From the NCBI RefSeq assembly GCF_012952295.1, contig NZ_JABBCH010000009.1, positions 107,677-171,676 on the forward strand: 64,000 nt of DNA, read 5' to 3'. Positions 1 to 9,700 of the stretch are shown here, in pieces. Position numbers and translations under genes: made by a program. Position 1 is the first letter of the stretch. Every line of letters starts with the position of its first letter. Below the pieces are notes generated by a model. It was not told where the DNA came from. It worked only from the letters and a program-made list of their open reading frames with translations, and ran no database searches. The stretch is from Crystallibacter degradans (GTDB lineage: Bacteria; Actinomycetota; Actinomycetes; Actinomycetales; Micrococcaceae).

Positions 1-1
1 C

Positions 2-880
2 ACGGAGCAGTTCCCCGATGCCTACAAGGCCGTCTGGGACTTCACCGGGCAGAAAGCGACCTCACGCCACGTGCCGGGTGTGTCATTCAACGGCATCATC
101 CACCCGGGACTGATGGGTACCGCTCCCTCGGCAGAGCTGCTGGCCAAGTGGAACAAGCGCGAAGGCGACCTGATCGCGACGGATCCGGATCGGGTGCCGC
201 CGCTGGCACTGCCGCCGGAGCCGCAGCACGCACTTCTCGGTGGTGTACCGGACTCGGATTTCGACCGTGTGGCAGGGGAAGCCGCCCGCACAGCGCCGCC
301 ACGCGAGAACGGCGGAAACCAGGACATCAAGAATCTGACCAAGGGGTCGCGGATCTTCTATCCGGTGTTCGTTGATGGTGCCAACTTCTCGCTCGGGGAT
401 CTGCATTTCTCCCAAGGCGACGGCGAGATCACCTTCTGCGGGGCCATCGAGATGGGCGGGTTCATCGACCTGCGCTTCGAAGTGATCAAGGGCGGGATGG
501 ACACCTACGGCGTCAGCGAGAACGCTATCTTCATGCCCGGCACCGTGGACCCGCAGTTCAGCGAGTGGCTTGCCTTCTCTGGAACCTCGGTCACCTTGGA
601 TGGCAAGCAGCACTATCTGGACTCGCACCTGTCCTACCAGCGCGCCTGCCTCCACGCCATCGACTACCTGACCAAGTTCGGCTACAGCCCCGAGCAGGCC
701 TACCTGCTGCTGGGCGCCGCACCGATCGAGGGCCGGCTGTCCGGGGTGGTCGACATCCCGAACTCTTGCTCGACGGTGTATCTGCCGACGTCGATCTTTG
801 ACTTCGATGTGCGGCCATCGGCGAACGGACCGTTCCAGATAGACCCCGGCATCGGCGCCCCCAAGGCTTCTGCAGGCTGA
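2..880 (+). CDS. fmdA: Formamidase/acetamidase (FmdA/AmdA family), 5'-truncated by window edge
   Basis: The reading frame is open from the first complete codon (base 2) to TGA at 878-880, so the start lies outside the window and about 293 residues remain of a family usually near 410. Members hydrolyse formamide or short amides to ammonia and the acid in the cytoplasm. The stretch with FNGIIHPGLMG, then RVPPLALPPEP, and the later FSQGDGEITFCGAIEMGG is characteristic of the FmdA/AmdA family. The ATG at 71 is internal, because upstream codons (TEQFPDAYKAVWDF) continue the family sequence. A hairpin follows directly and probably ends the transcript. Formamidase versus acetamidase specificity cannot be decided from this fragment. 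Confidence 0.88.
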   Translation, partial: TEQFPDAYKAVWDFTGQKATSRHVPGVSFNGIIHPGLMGTAPSAELLAKWNKREGDLIATDPDRVPPLALPPEPQHALLGGVPDSDFDRVAGEAARTAPPRENGGNQDIKNLTKGSRIFYPVFVDGANFSLGDLHFSQGDGEITFCGAIEMGGFIDLRFEVIKGGMDTYGVSENAIFMPGTVDPQFSEWLAFSGTSVTLDGKQHYLDSHLSYQRACLHAIDYLTKFGYSPEQAYLLLGAAPIEGRLSGVVDIPNSCSTVYLPTSIFDFDVRPSANGPFQIDPGIGAPKASAG

Positions 881-896
881 GCAGAGACTACAGCGG

Positions 897-932
897 TGCC
901 GCGGACGTCGCTAGAGGCAGGCGTCCGCGGCA
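897..932. terminator. Bidirectional hairpin between converging genes
   Basis: Perfect 11-bp arms (TGCCGCGGACG at 897-907 and its complement at 922-932) with a 14-base loop. It lies between the formamidase gene and the oppositely oriented serine-hydrolase gene. There is no clear T-run, as is common in high-GC actinobacteria. Confidence 0.6.
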
Positions 933-954
933 TTGCACTGCCGGCAAGCTTGGC

Positions 955-1770
955 TCAGGTGGCCAGCTCGGCCAGCGCCGCATCGGTGAAAGCCGGCCAG
1001 GCCTCGGCCGCCCAGGGGCCGAAGTCACGGTCCGTCAGCGTGACACAGGCGGCGCCGGCTTCCGGATCCACCCAGAGGAACGTCCCGGACTGGCCGAAAT
1101 GGCCGAAAGTACGCGGTGAACTGTTCCCGCCGGTCCAGTGCGGCTGCTTGCCGTTGCGGATTTCGAAGCCCAGACCCCAGTCATTGTCCTTCTGGCGCCC
1201 GAAGCCGGGCAGCACGCCCGCCAGCCCGGGGAAAACCACCGAGGTGGCTTCGGACAGCGTGGACGGATCCAGCAGCCGCGGTTGCTGAAGCTCTGCTGCG
1301 AAGCGCGACAAATCGGCGACGGTTGAGGTAGCTCCGGCGGCGGGGGAGCCCGCCAGTGAGGTCCGCTGCATGCCCAGGGGCAGCAGGACACCGTCGCGCA
1401 GGTAGTCGGCGAAGGCCATTCCGGTTGCGTGTTCCACGGTTTCGCCGAGGACCTCGAATCCGGCATTGGAGTACAGCCGGCGTTCGCCGGGGGTATAGCG
1501 CACGGAGCGGTCGCCGAAGTCGTAACCGCCGCTGTGCGCCAGCAGATGCCGGACGGTCGAACCCTCCGGACCTGCGGGCTGGTCCAGTTCCAAGGCGCCC
1601 TCTTCCACCGCCAGCAACACGGCATAGGCACTGAGCAGTTTGGTGACGGAGGCCAACGCGTAATGGCGGTCCTGGTCTCCGTGGGAGCCCAGGAGGCCGC
1701 CGTCCTTTCCGATCACGGCGGTCGACGCATTCGGGACCGGCCAGTCGGCGATATGTTTCAGGCTCTGCAT
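955..1770 (-). CDS. Serine hydrolase, class C beta-lactamase/AmpH-like family
   Basis: A 271-residue cytoplasmic-looking protein (no signal peptide) of the beta-lactamase/transpeptidase-like fold. Visible catalytic motifs are S41-V-T-K44 (nucleophile and general base), Y100-S-N102, and an H-F-G-Q-S-G motif at 224-229 that takes the place of the KTG box. This arrangement is typical of the esterase/DD-peptidase-like relatives rather than true resistance enzymes. It is 23 bp downstream of oleD on the same strand and could be read through from the ole genes, but nothing shows a functional link. The substrate cannot be predicted. Confidence 0.85.
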   Translation of the reverse strand: MQSLKHIADWPVPNASTAVIGKDGGLLGSHGDQDRHYALASVTKLLSAYAVLLAVEEGALELDQPAGPEGSTVRHLLAHSGGYDFGDRSVRYTPGERRLYSNAGFEVLGETVEHATGMAFADYLRDGVLLPLGMQRTSLAGSPAAGATSTVADLSRFAAELQQPRLLDPSTLSEATSVVFPGLAGVLPGFGRQKDNDWGLGFEIRNGKQPHWTGGNSSPRTFGHFGQSGTFLWVDPEAGAACVTLTDRDFGPWAAEAWPAFTDAALAELAT

Positions 1771-1793
1771 ACTGATTCTCCTACGGGTGGTGG

Positions 1794-2828
1794 TTAAGCG
1801 CGACGGCCGGACCGGCCGAGGTAGTGCTCCGCGAGCCGGTCCAAGCCCTCTTCGATGCTGACCGCAGGGGACCAGTCCAGCACCTCGCGCGTGCGGCGTT
1901 GGTCGAACCAGTGCGCGGTGGAGAGCTGTTCGGCCAGGAACCTTGTCATTGGCGGTTCGTCGCGGACCAGGCCGCGTTTACCGGCTGCGGTCCAGGCGCG
2001 CTCGATCACACTGCCGGCACCCCGGGCCAGCCAGCCCGGCACATTCCAGGCAGGAGGCCTCACGCCGGCAGCCGCGCAGATGCCGGCCAGCAGTTCGCCT
2101 ACCGGCCGCGGCTGGCCGTTGGTGACCACCAGCGCCTGCCCGTGGGCGTGGTCCATCCGTTCCAGTGTCCGGGCAATGGCGGCGGCGGCGTTGTCGATGT
2201 AGGTGCTGTCGATCAGCGCTGTGCCATGGTCCAGCAGGGGCAGCCGCCCCGCCCGTGCCCGCGCCACGACCCGCTCCACCAGCTGGGTGTCCCCGGGGCC
2301 CCAGACGACGTGCGGGCGCACGGCGGCCACCCGGAAACCGGGGGAGTCTTCCGCCAAGGCGAGCAGCTCTGCGGCGGCCTTGGACCTGGCATAGTTTCCG
2401 TGTGCACGTTCGGGATCCGCAGTGCCCGCGCCGGCGCCGGCAATGGCCGTTCCGAAATGGGCGACCGACGGCGAAGAGACGAATACAAAGTCCCGCACGC
2501 CGGCACCACGGGCGGCCTTGAGCAGACCCCGGGTACCGTCGATATTGGTGGCGACAAAGTCGCTCCATTCGCCGGTAAAGGAAACCTTTGCAGCCAAATG
2601 CACGACGGCGTCAACACCCGCAACTGCGCGGGCCACAGCCAACTCGTCGGTCAGCGATCCTTGAACCGTTTCTGCCGGTGCCCCATCTTGGGCCAAGGCC
2701 GCAGGGCGCCGCTGGAAGGTGCGCACGCGGTGGCCTTGCTCCACCAGCAGCCGTGCGACGGCGCCACCAAGCATGCCGCTGGCGCCAGTGACCAGGATAT
2801 TCCGGCCTTGGGCCGTTCCGGTGCTCAT
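1794..2828 (-). CDS. oleD: OleD, NAD(P)H-dependent 2-alkyl-3-ketoacid reductase
   Basis: Extended short-chain dehydrogenase (344 residues) that reduces the beta-keto acid made by OleA to a beta-hydroxy acid in long-chain olefin synthesis. The Rossmann glycine motif is G15-A-S-G-M-L-G21, and the catalytic pair is Tyr146 and Lys150 in NYARSK. A longer open frame reaches 3005, but the ATG at 2828 was chosen because it overlaps the oleBC stop (ATGA), indicating translational coupling, and because the Rossmann strand starts just after it. Last of three ole genes. Function rests on family motifs plus the adjacent oleBC and oleA. Confidence 0.9.
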   Translation of the reverse strand: MSTGTAQGRNILVTGASGMLGGAVARLLVEQGHRVRTFQRRPAALAQDGAPAETVQGSLTDELAVARAVAGVDAVVHLAAKVSFTGEWSDFVATNIDGTRGLLKAARGAGVRDFVFVSSPSVAHFGTAIAGAGAGTADPERAHGNYARSKAAAELLALAEDSPGFRVAAVRPHVVWGPGDTQLVERVVARARAGRLPLLDHGTALIDSTYIDNAAAAIARTLERMDHAHGQALVVTNGQPRPVGELLAGICAAAGVRPPAWNVPGWLARGAGSVIERAWTAAGKRGLVRDEPPMTRFLAEQLSTAHWFDQRRTREVLDWSPAVSIEEGLDRLAEHYLGRSGRRA

Positions 2829-5524
2829 GGCTGGCCCATCCGTCCTCCGGCCAGCGCCTTCGCTGCCCACTGTGCCAATGCCGCCCGGTCGATCTTGGAA
2901 TTGTGCCGGATATCGGTAGGCAATTCGGGCACCTGCAGGACGGAGGCAAGATCCAGACCTGTCTCTGCCGCTACCGTCTCGCGCACCTTGGCACTGAGCT
3001 TCCAAGCGGCCGGCGCCGGCTTCCGTGCCTTCGGCTGCGTTTCGACGACGGCGACCGGAACCTGGGCACCAGCGGGGCCGACGCCGACCACGGCCGCCCG
3101 CGCCACCTGGGGGACCGATTCGGCTGCCTGCTCGGCGGCCACGGGCGTCTTGACGCCCTGGGCGGTGGTCAGGACGTGTGCCAGCCGTCCCTCAACCCAG
3201 AGGCGTCCGGCGTCGTCGAGATGCCCCACGTCGCCGGTGCGGTGCCAGCCGGGGACGGATCTGCTGCGCGATTCGGTGATCCACAACCGGTCATAGCGGT
3301 CCTTCACGTGTGGAGCACTGACCAGGATCTCGCCGGTGACACCGGGCCGGGTGATGGGGTCATCGGTGCTGCTGCCATCCGGGTTCAGGGCGGTGAAGGC
3401 AACCTTGGCGCCGGCGACGGGAGTGCCGACGCACACGCCGTTACCCTTACCAGCTGCCCGGATTTCCTCGAGGCTGATGTCGGTGACGGGCAAGGCCTCG
3501 GTCATCCCGTACGGCGTGTGCAGGGATGCGTTGGGGACCAGCCGCTGGACTTTGGCCAGCAGCGGTTCCGGGATCGGCGCGCCGGCAGAGAGGAGCAGTT
3601 CAATCTCTCCCAAAGCGCCGCGTTGCCTGCCGGACAGCTCGGCGGCGGTAGCCACAACGTTGTTCAGCGCCGCCGGGGACGCGAAAACGGCGGTCGCTTG
3701 TACTGCTGCCGCGGCTTCGGCCAGTGCCGCCGCGGTCAGGGTCTTGGGCGCTGTGACATCCATGTCGGGGGTGACCGAGGTTGCCCCCAAGGCGGGCCCC
3801 AGCAAGGCGAAGGGGGCGAAACCGGCAACCAGCGCGGTGCCGGCCTGCAGCTTGTACGTATCCTTCAGGGTGTCCCGCATGGCGGCCAACTGCCGGTGCG
3901 TGTAGACCACGCCCTTCGCCGGTCCGGTGGAGCCGGAGGTGAACAGGATAGCGGTATCCGCGTCCGGATCCGGATCCGTTGTGACTGCTGCGGTACCGGG
4001 TGTGTCCGGGATTGACTGCAGCAGGTCCTCCACCGTGTGGCTGACGCCGTACAGTGCGCGTTTGGGTGCGCTCATGGCCGTCGCACTGATCTTCACCCCG
4101 GGCCATTGGAAGAGCCGGGCGGCGACGAAGGCGCGTTCGATTCCGATGATGAACTTCGGGCCGGCGCCCTTGATGGCACGGCTCAGGCCGGTGGCGCCCA
4201 GGCCGGCGTCGGCCACCACGATTACGGCGCCGAGCTTCAGGCACGCGTAGATCAGGCTCGTCAATTCGATGCCGGGCGGCACCAGCAGGTTGACCCGGTC
4301 TCCGGCCTTGACACCGATGGACGACATGCCTGCCGCCAGGCGGTCCACAACGGCGGCAAGTTCGGCCCATGACAACGTCCGCGGGCCGGTTCCCGGCTCG
4401 GCGTCGAGCGGGGCCATGTCCACCACGGCGGGCGAACTGTCCCCGGCCCGCTCGGCCAGTTCGGCCAACATGGGGCGGAACGAGCCCGTGCCTACTGCGG
4501 TCACCGTCGGTGTGGCTTCAGTTGAGCCGGTTTCCGGAGCACTGGCATCTGCCATTGCATGGGCCGGTGCGCTTTCGCCGCTACCGAGGTCCACGCCGGG
4601 CTTCAACCGGTCCAGCCAGCCGAAGATGGGCGTGGCGATGTCTGCGTCTTCGGGGAGCAGATGGCCGGCACCCTCGAAACGGTGCACGTCGGCCTGCGGC
4701 AGTCGCTGCAGCAGATCGCGCAGGTAACGGTCGGAGAAGATCGGATCCTTCGGCCCCCACAGGACCAGGGCCGGAACGTCCAGGGAACGGATGCCGTCGG
4801 CTACCTCGGTGAGCGTGCCCCAGCTGGGGGCAGCCTGGTCCGCGGGGATGTCGGCGACGAAGTTGCCCACCCCTGACCTGCGTCCGGCGCTGCGGTACGG
4901 TGCCATGAAGGCTTCGCGGACGTCCTTGGCGAGCGGGGGATGCGCCAACGCATGTGTCACGCGGAGGAAAGCGGCCGACGTCGTCGTTCCCCAGCTGTGC
5001 ACGGCCGGGTGCAGCGCGAGCTGCAGCGGGGCGGGAACGGAGTAGCCGGCCGGATGAACGGCGGTGTTCGTTAGTACGACGGCGGCGAGCTGCTGCCGGT
5101 GGCGCGTGGCCCAGCCGAGGGAGACCAGGCCGCCCCAGTCGTGGCCGACGGTGACGACCGGCCCCGTCAGGTTCAGCTCCCGGGTCAGGTCGCCCAGATC
5201 AGTGATGCGGTCCTCCAGCCGGCGGAACCTACCGGTGCGGGCGGAGAAGCCCATGTCCAGCTGGTCGACGGCGACCACCCGCCAGGGCTGCTCTGCCTCG
5301 GTTGCTGCCGCCAGCAGGCTGCGCCAGAGGTAGGACCAGGTGGGATTGCCGTGCACGCAGAGCAACGTGCCGGCGGGCGTGATCCCGCGTTCTTCCAGCT
5401 GGGGGCCGTTGTCGAGCAGATGCCAGGTGTGCGTGCTGCCGTCCGGGTCCGCTGCCGCCGTCGAAGGTACGTTGACGTGGCGGGACCAGACAGCCAGGAC
5501 ACCTGGCCACAGCTCAGTTACCAC
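2825..5524 (-). CDS. oleBC: OleBC fusion: beta-lactone decarboxylase plus beta-lactone synthetase
   Basis: An 899-residue bifunctional enzyme. Residues 1-310 are an alpha/beta hydrolase of the haloalkane-dehalogenase type with HGNPTW (59-64), nucleophile Asp129 in GHDWGG, Asp260 and His288; this OleB half decarboxylates a beta-lactone to a cis-olefin. A linker of about 40 residues rich in Ala, Thr and Glu follows. Residues 350-899 are an AMP-binding-fold OleC, with TSGSTGPAKG (529-538), YGMTE (672-676) and RTGD (762-765); OleC closes the beta-hydroxy acid to the lactone with ATP. The GTG at 5524 is preferred: it overlaps the oleA stop by 7 bases. The upstream frame to 5653 lies inside oleA. 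Such OleBC fusions are known from actinobacteria including Micrococcus. Confidence 0.93.
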   Translation of the reverse strand: MVTELWPGVLAVWSRHVNVPSTAAADPDGSTHTWHLLDNGPQLEERGITPAGTLLCVHGNPTWSYLWRSLLAAATEAEQPWRVVAVDQLDMGFSARTGRFRRLEDRITDLGDLTRELNLTGPVVTVGHDWGGLVSLGWATRHRQQLAAVVLTNTAVHPAGYSVPAPLQLALHPAVHSWGTTTSAAFLRVTHALAHPPLAKDVREAFMAPYRSAGRRSGVGNFVADIPADQAAPSWGTLTEVADGIRSLDVPALVLWGPKDPIFSDRYLRDLLQRLPQADVHRFEGAGHLLPEDADIATPIFGWLDRLKPGVDLGSGESAPAHAMADASAPETGSTEATPTVTAVGTGSFRPMLAELAERAGDSSPAVVDMAPLDAEPGTGPRTLSWAELAAVVDRLAAGMSSIGVKAGDRVNLLVPPGIELTSLIYACLKLGAVIVVADAGLGATGLSRAIKGAGPKFIIGIERAFVAARLFQWPGVKISATAMSAPKRALYGVSHTVEDLLQSIPDTPGTAAVTTDPDPDADTAILFTSGSTGPAKGVVYTHRQLAAMRDTLKDTYKLQAGTALVAGFAPFALLGPALGATSVTPDMDVTAPKTLTAAALAEAAAAVQATAVFASPAALNNVVATAAELSGRQRGALGEIELLLSAGAPIPEPLLAKVQRLVPNASLHTPYGMTEALPVTDISLEEIRAAGKGNGVCVGTPVAGAKVAFTALNPDGSSTDDPITRPGVTGEILVSAPHVKDRYDRLWITESRSRSVPGWHRTGDVGHLDDAGRLWVEGRLAHVLTTAQGVKTPVAAEQAAESVPQVARAAVVGVGPAGAQVPVAVVETQPKARKPAPAAWKLSAKVRETVAAETGLDLASVLQVPELPTDIRHNSKIDRAALAQWAAKALAGGRMGQP

Positions 5525-6543
5525 GCAATCTCCATCATGGCCGTGTTCAATCCGGAGCCCACGCCCATGCACAGCACACGGTCGCCGGCGTTGAGGCTCT
5601 GCGCTTCCTGGGCCAGGGTCATCGGCAGCGATGCCGGACCCACGTTGCCCCATTTCGGGAAGGTGATCGGCACTCTGTCCTTCACGAGGTTGACGGCCTT
5701 GATGATGGCGTTGGTGTAGGAATTGGAGACCTGGTGGGTGACGTAGCGGTCCATGGACCGCCAGTTCCAGCCGTTGTCATGCGCTTCGTGCCACGCCGTG
5801 ACCACCAGTTCCAGCCCGCCCTCCAGTAGCCCCTTGGTATCGGTGAACATGCCGTCCTGCCCGCCTACGCACAGTCCGTGGTGTTCGGTTCCGGCGCGGG
5901 AAACGCCGCCGATGATCCGGTGCGAGCCCGGGTGCAGGTCCGCCGGGCCGATTACGGCAGCGGCCGCGCCGGAGCCCAGCGTCAGCGTGGCGAATTCGCG
6001 CAGGTAGTCCTCCCGGGAGGAGTCCGGGTCGTTCAGCCGTTTGAAGGTGGTTTCCTGGGTCTGCTGCGCATCTTCCCCGGCGACGATGAGCGCGTATTTG
6101 ATCTGGCCGGAGTCAATCATGTTGGCCGCCAGGGTGATCCCGTTGACGAACCCGAGGCAGGCATTGGCCAGGTCGAAGTTAATGGCCGACGACGGCAAAC
6201 CGAGGCTGTGGTGGATCTTCACCGCCACGGAAGGCTCAAGGTTCTTGCGGGTCACCGACGTATTGATCAGCAGGCCGATTTCGTCGGGCTCGATGCCTGC
6301 CTCGGCCATGGCTTTGGCACCGGCTTCGATGGCGGCGTCGTCGAAACTTGTGCCCGGCGACCACCAGCGGCGTTCGGACACTCCGGCGACACGCTCGAGC
6401 AGACGCTTGGAAAGGCGCAGACGCTTGAGGCTGGGGGCCAGGCGCTCGTCGAACTCCGCGGAACTGACGACTACCGGCGCCTCCACACTCGTGACGGCCA
6501 GCAGTGCCGTGTTGTCATGTCGAAACGTCGCGTTACCGATCAA
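5518..6543 (-). CDS. oleA: OleA, head-to-head acyl-CoA condensing thiolase
   Basis: Thiolase-superfamily enzyme of 341 residues that condenses two fatty acyl-CoAs to a beta-keto acid, the first step of long-chain olefin synthesis. The catalytic triad is Cys129 (in NACLGF), His270 (THQVSN) and Asn300 (GNVGPAS). Glu103 lies 26 residues before the cysteine, matching the catalytic glutamate/cysteine spacing described for Xanthomonas OleA (Glu117/Cys143), which separates it from FabH. The TTG start at 6543 has AAAGG about 8 bases upstream. First gene of the oleA-oleBC-oleD operon; acyl donors probably come from the fatty-acid synthase encoded near 37-41 kb. Confidence 0.93.
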   Translation of the reverse strand: MIGNATFRHDNTALLAVTSVEAPVVVSSAEFDERLAPSLKRLRLSKRLLERVAGVSERRWWSPGTSFDDAAIEAGAKAMAEAGIEPDEIGLLINTSVTRKNLEPSVAVKIHHSLGLPSSAINFDLANACLGFVNGITLAANMIDSGQIKYALIVAGEDAQQTQETTFKRLNDPDSSREDYLREFATLTLGSGAAAAVIGPADLHPGSHRIIGGVSRAGTEHHGLCVGGQDGMFTDTKGLLEGGLELVVTAWHEAHDNGWNWRSMDRYVTHQVSNSYTNAIIKAVNLVKDRVPITFPKWGNVGPASLPMTLAQEAQSLNAGDRVLCMGVGSGLNTAMMEIAW

Positions 6544-6791
6544 TATCCAGCCTTTATTCGTGTTTCTGTCCGCGGCACCGGTCCGCGCCTGTGATGCACC
6601 CCGAAACCTTAACTATGCACCTAATGCGGCCGTTCCCGCACATGCACCGTCCGGCATGCATATGTGATTAACCGCTCCTCCACAGCAGACCCGGCAGGCC
6701 TGGTTGCGCACACTAGCGCCCCTTTGTGCCGCGATCTGCATAGGAAACACGATAGATTGTTTCAAGGAAAAAGTGCTGCGGGAGACACAAT

Positions 6792-9700
6792 TTGCATCTG
6801 AAATCTCTGACTGTGCGCGGCTTCAAGTCTTTTGCGTCTGCCACGACCTTCGATTTCGAGCCCGGTGTCACGGCCGTCGTCGGTCCCAACGGGTCCGGCA
6901 AGTCCAACGTCGTCGACGCCCTGGCCTGGGTCATGGGCGAACAAGGTGCCAAGACCTTGCGCGGCGGCAAGATGGAAGACGTCATCTTCGCAGGCACTTC
7001 TGGCCGTTCGCCGCTGGGCCGCGCCCAGGTCTCCTTGACCATCGATAACGCCGACGGCGCCTTACCCATCGAATACGCGGAAGTCACCATTTCGCGCACG
7101 CTTTTCCGTACCGGCGGCTCCGAATATGCCATCAACGGCAGCAACTGCCGCCTGCTGGACATCCAGGAACTGCTCAGCGATTCCGGCCTCGGCCGCGAGA
7201 TGCATGTGATTGTGGGCCAGGGCCAGCTGGACCGTATCCTGCACGCCACTCCGGATGACCGCCGGGGGTTCGTCGAGGAAGCCGCGGGAATCCTCAAGCA
7301 CCGGCGGCGCAAGGAAAAGACGGTCCGGAAGCTTGAGTCGATGCAGGCCAATCTCGCCCGCCTGACCGATCTCACCGGCGAGCTCCGCCGGCAGTTGACC
7401 CCGTTGGGCAAACAGGCCGAGGTGGCCCGCCGTGCCCAGCAGGTGCAGTTCGAGGTCCGGGATGCGCGGGCGCGCCTGCTCGCAGATGACTTGGTCCAGC
7501 TGACCGCTGCCCTGGCGCAGGAAGTGGCGGATGAAGCTGCGATGAAAGCCAGGCAGGCCGAGGTGGAACGAACGCTGGAGGCCGGACGGCGGCGGCTCGC
7601 GGAACTGGAACGGCTGGCGGCAGAGGCTACACCGAGGCTGAACGCCGCCCGGGATGCCTGGTACCAGCTTTCTTCCGCCCGTGAACGGTTCAGATCACTG
7701 GGCAACCTGGCCAATGAACGACGGCGGCTGCTCGGCAATGCGGATGCGGAACCGGAAACCGGACGTGATCCGGACCAGCTGGAACAGCAGGCCGCACAGG
7801 TGCGCGAAGAACAGGCGGAGCTTGAGTTCGAGTTGGAGGACCGCAGGGAAGCCCTGGAGGACGCAGTCCAGGCCCGCGCCGAAGCTGAAGCCAGTGCCGC
7901 CGCCGAAGACCAACGCCTGACCGCCATCCTCCGGGCGGCCGCAGACCGCAGGGAAGGTCTCGCCAAACTCGCCGGACAGGTGGCGGCGGCCCGCTCGCGG
8001 GTGGAGGCAGCGGAAGCTGAGCTGGGTCGCCTGCGTGCCTCGATCGGTGAGGGCGAGGAACGCCGCCGCAAGGCGCAGGCCGAGTTCAGCGCCCTGGAAT
8101 CCCAGGTCGCCGGAGTGGAAGAAGGCGAAGAGGGCCTCGACGCCGAATACGAGCAGGCGTCGCAGGAACTGGACGCGATCGAGGAAGAACTCGAATCCCT
8201 CGTTGCGGAGGAACGCGAAGCCGAACGTGAGCGCGATGCCCTGTCGGCGCGAAAGGAAGCACTGGAAGTAGGCCTCGACCGCCGGGACGGCAGCGAGGCT
8301 CTGCTGGCCTCCGGTTCAGAGGGAGTCCTGGGGCCGCTGGCAGAGCTGATCACAGTGGAACCCGGCTACGAGCCCGCGATAGCCGCGGCCCTGGGCAGCA
8401 GCGCCGAAGCGGTAGTCGTGGCGGGCCGGGATGCCGGGGTGCAGGCGCTGGAGCTGATGAAGAGCGAGGACTCCGGCCGGATTGAGCTTGTCTTCGCCCG
8501 GACGGCTGGCCTTGCCCCAACGAATCAGGCCCCGGCGGATCAGTCCGAGGGGGACCTAGCCGCGGCGGATCAGGCCGCAGGGGACCTGGCCCTGCCCGGT
8601 GGCGCGGTCCCTGCCCTCGCCCTGGTCACGTTGAAGGAAGAAGCCGCAGCCGTACGCGCCTTGCTGGCTGCCGTCGTCGTTGTTGAGGATCTTTCCGAGG
8701 CAGCAGAAGCTGTTTCCGCCCGCCCGGACCTGACCGCGGTGACCAGGGACGGCGAGGTCTTTAGCGCCTATAGTGCCCGTGGCGGATCGGCCGGCCGGCC
8801 GAGCCTGCTGGAAGTGCAGGCTGCGGTGGAGGAAACCGCCCAACGGTTGGCACACGCCACGGCCAGGGCAGAACGGGCCAAGTTTGCGATCGCAGCCGCG
8901 ACGGCACGCCGTGCAGAAACCGGCGCCCGGGCAGAGGCGGCGCTGGAACAACTGAACGAATCGGACGCACGGCTGGCGGCTGTGGCTGAGCGGCTGGGCC
9001 ATCTTGGCTCGACGTTGCGCTCAGCCGTGGGGGAGAGCGAGCGGATCGCCAGGCTGGTTGAAGCTGCCGAAGCCAACGTTGCCACCGAGCAGCAGAAACT
9101 GGCGGAGATCACCCAGCGTCTCGGCGCCGCCCAGGAAGCTCCTGCAGAAGCCGAGCCCTCAACCGAACAACGCGATGCGCTCGCAGCCGCCGCCACCAGG
9201 GCACGCCAGAGCGAGATGGAAGCCAGACTGGCCCTGCGCTCGGGCGAGGAGCAGTTGAACGCTATCGGCAACCGCGCCGCATCATTGGAACGGGCAGCGG
9301 CAACGGAACGGCACGCCCGGGCACAGGCGGCCGAGCGGGCACGCAAGCGCCAGGTGCAGGCGGCCAAAGCCGCCGCCGTCGCACGCGGCGTCAAGCAGGT
9401 GCTGGCCTGGCTGGACGTGTCGGTTGACTTGGCCGAACGTGAACGTGATGCTGCCGAGGAGGTCCGGGCAGCGTGGGAGCGCGAACTGGCCACCATCCGC
9501 ACCTCGACCGACGCGCTCGCCAACGAGTTGCGGGAGCTGACGGATTCCGTGCACCGCGATGAGATGGCCCGAGCCCAGCAGCGGCTGCGCATTGAGGCTC
9601 TTGAGACAAAGGCGATTGACGAGCTGGGGCTGACTCCGGACCATCTAGTGGCTGAATACGGGCCGGACCAGCCGGTTCCGGTGGCCACGGCGGCATCGAA

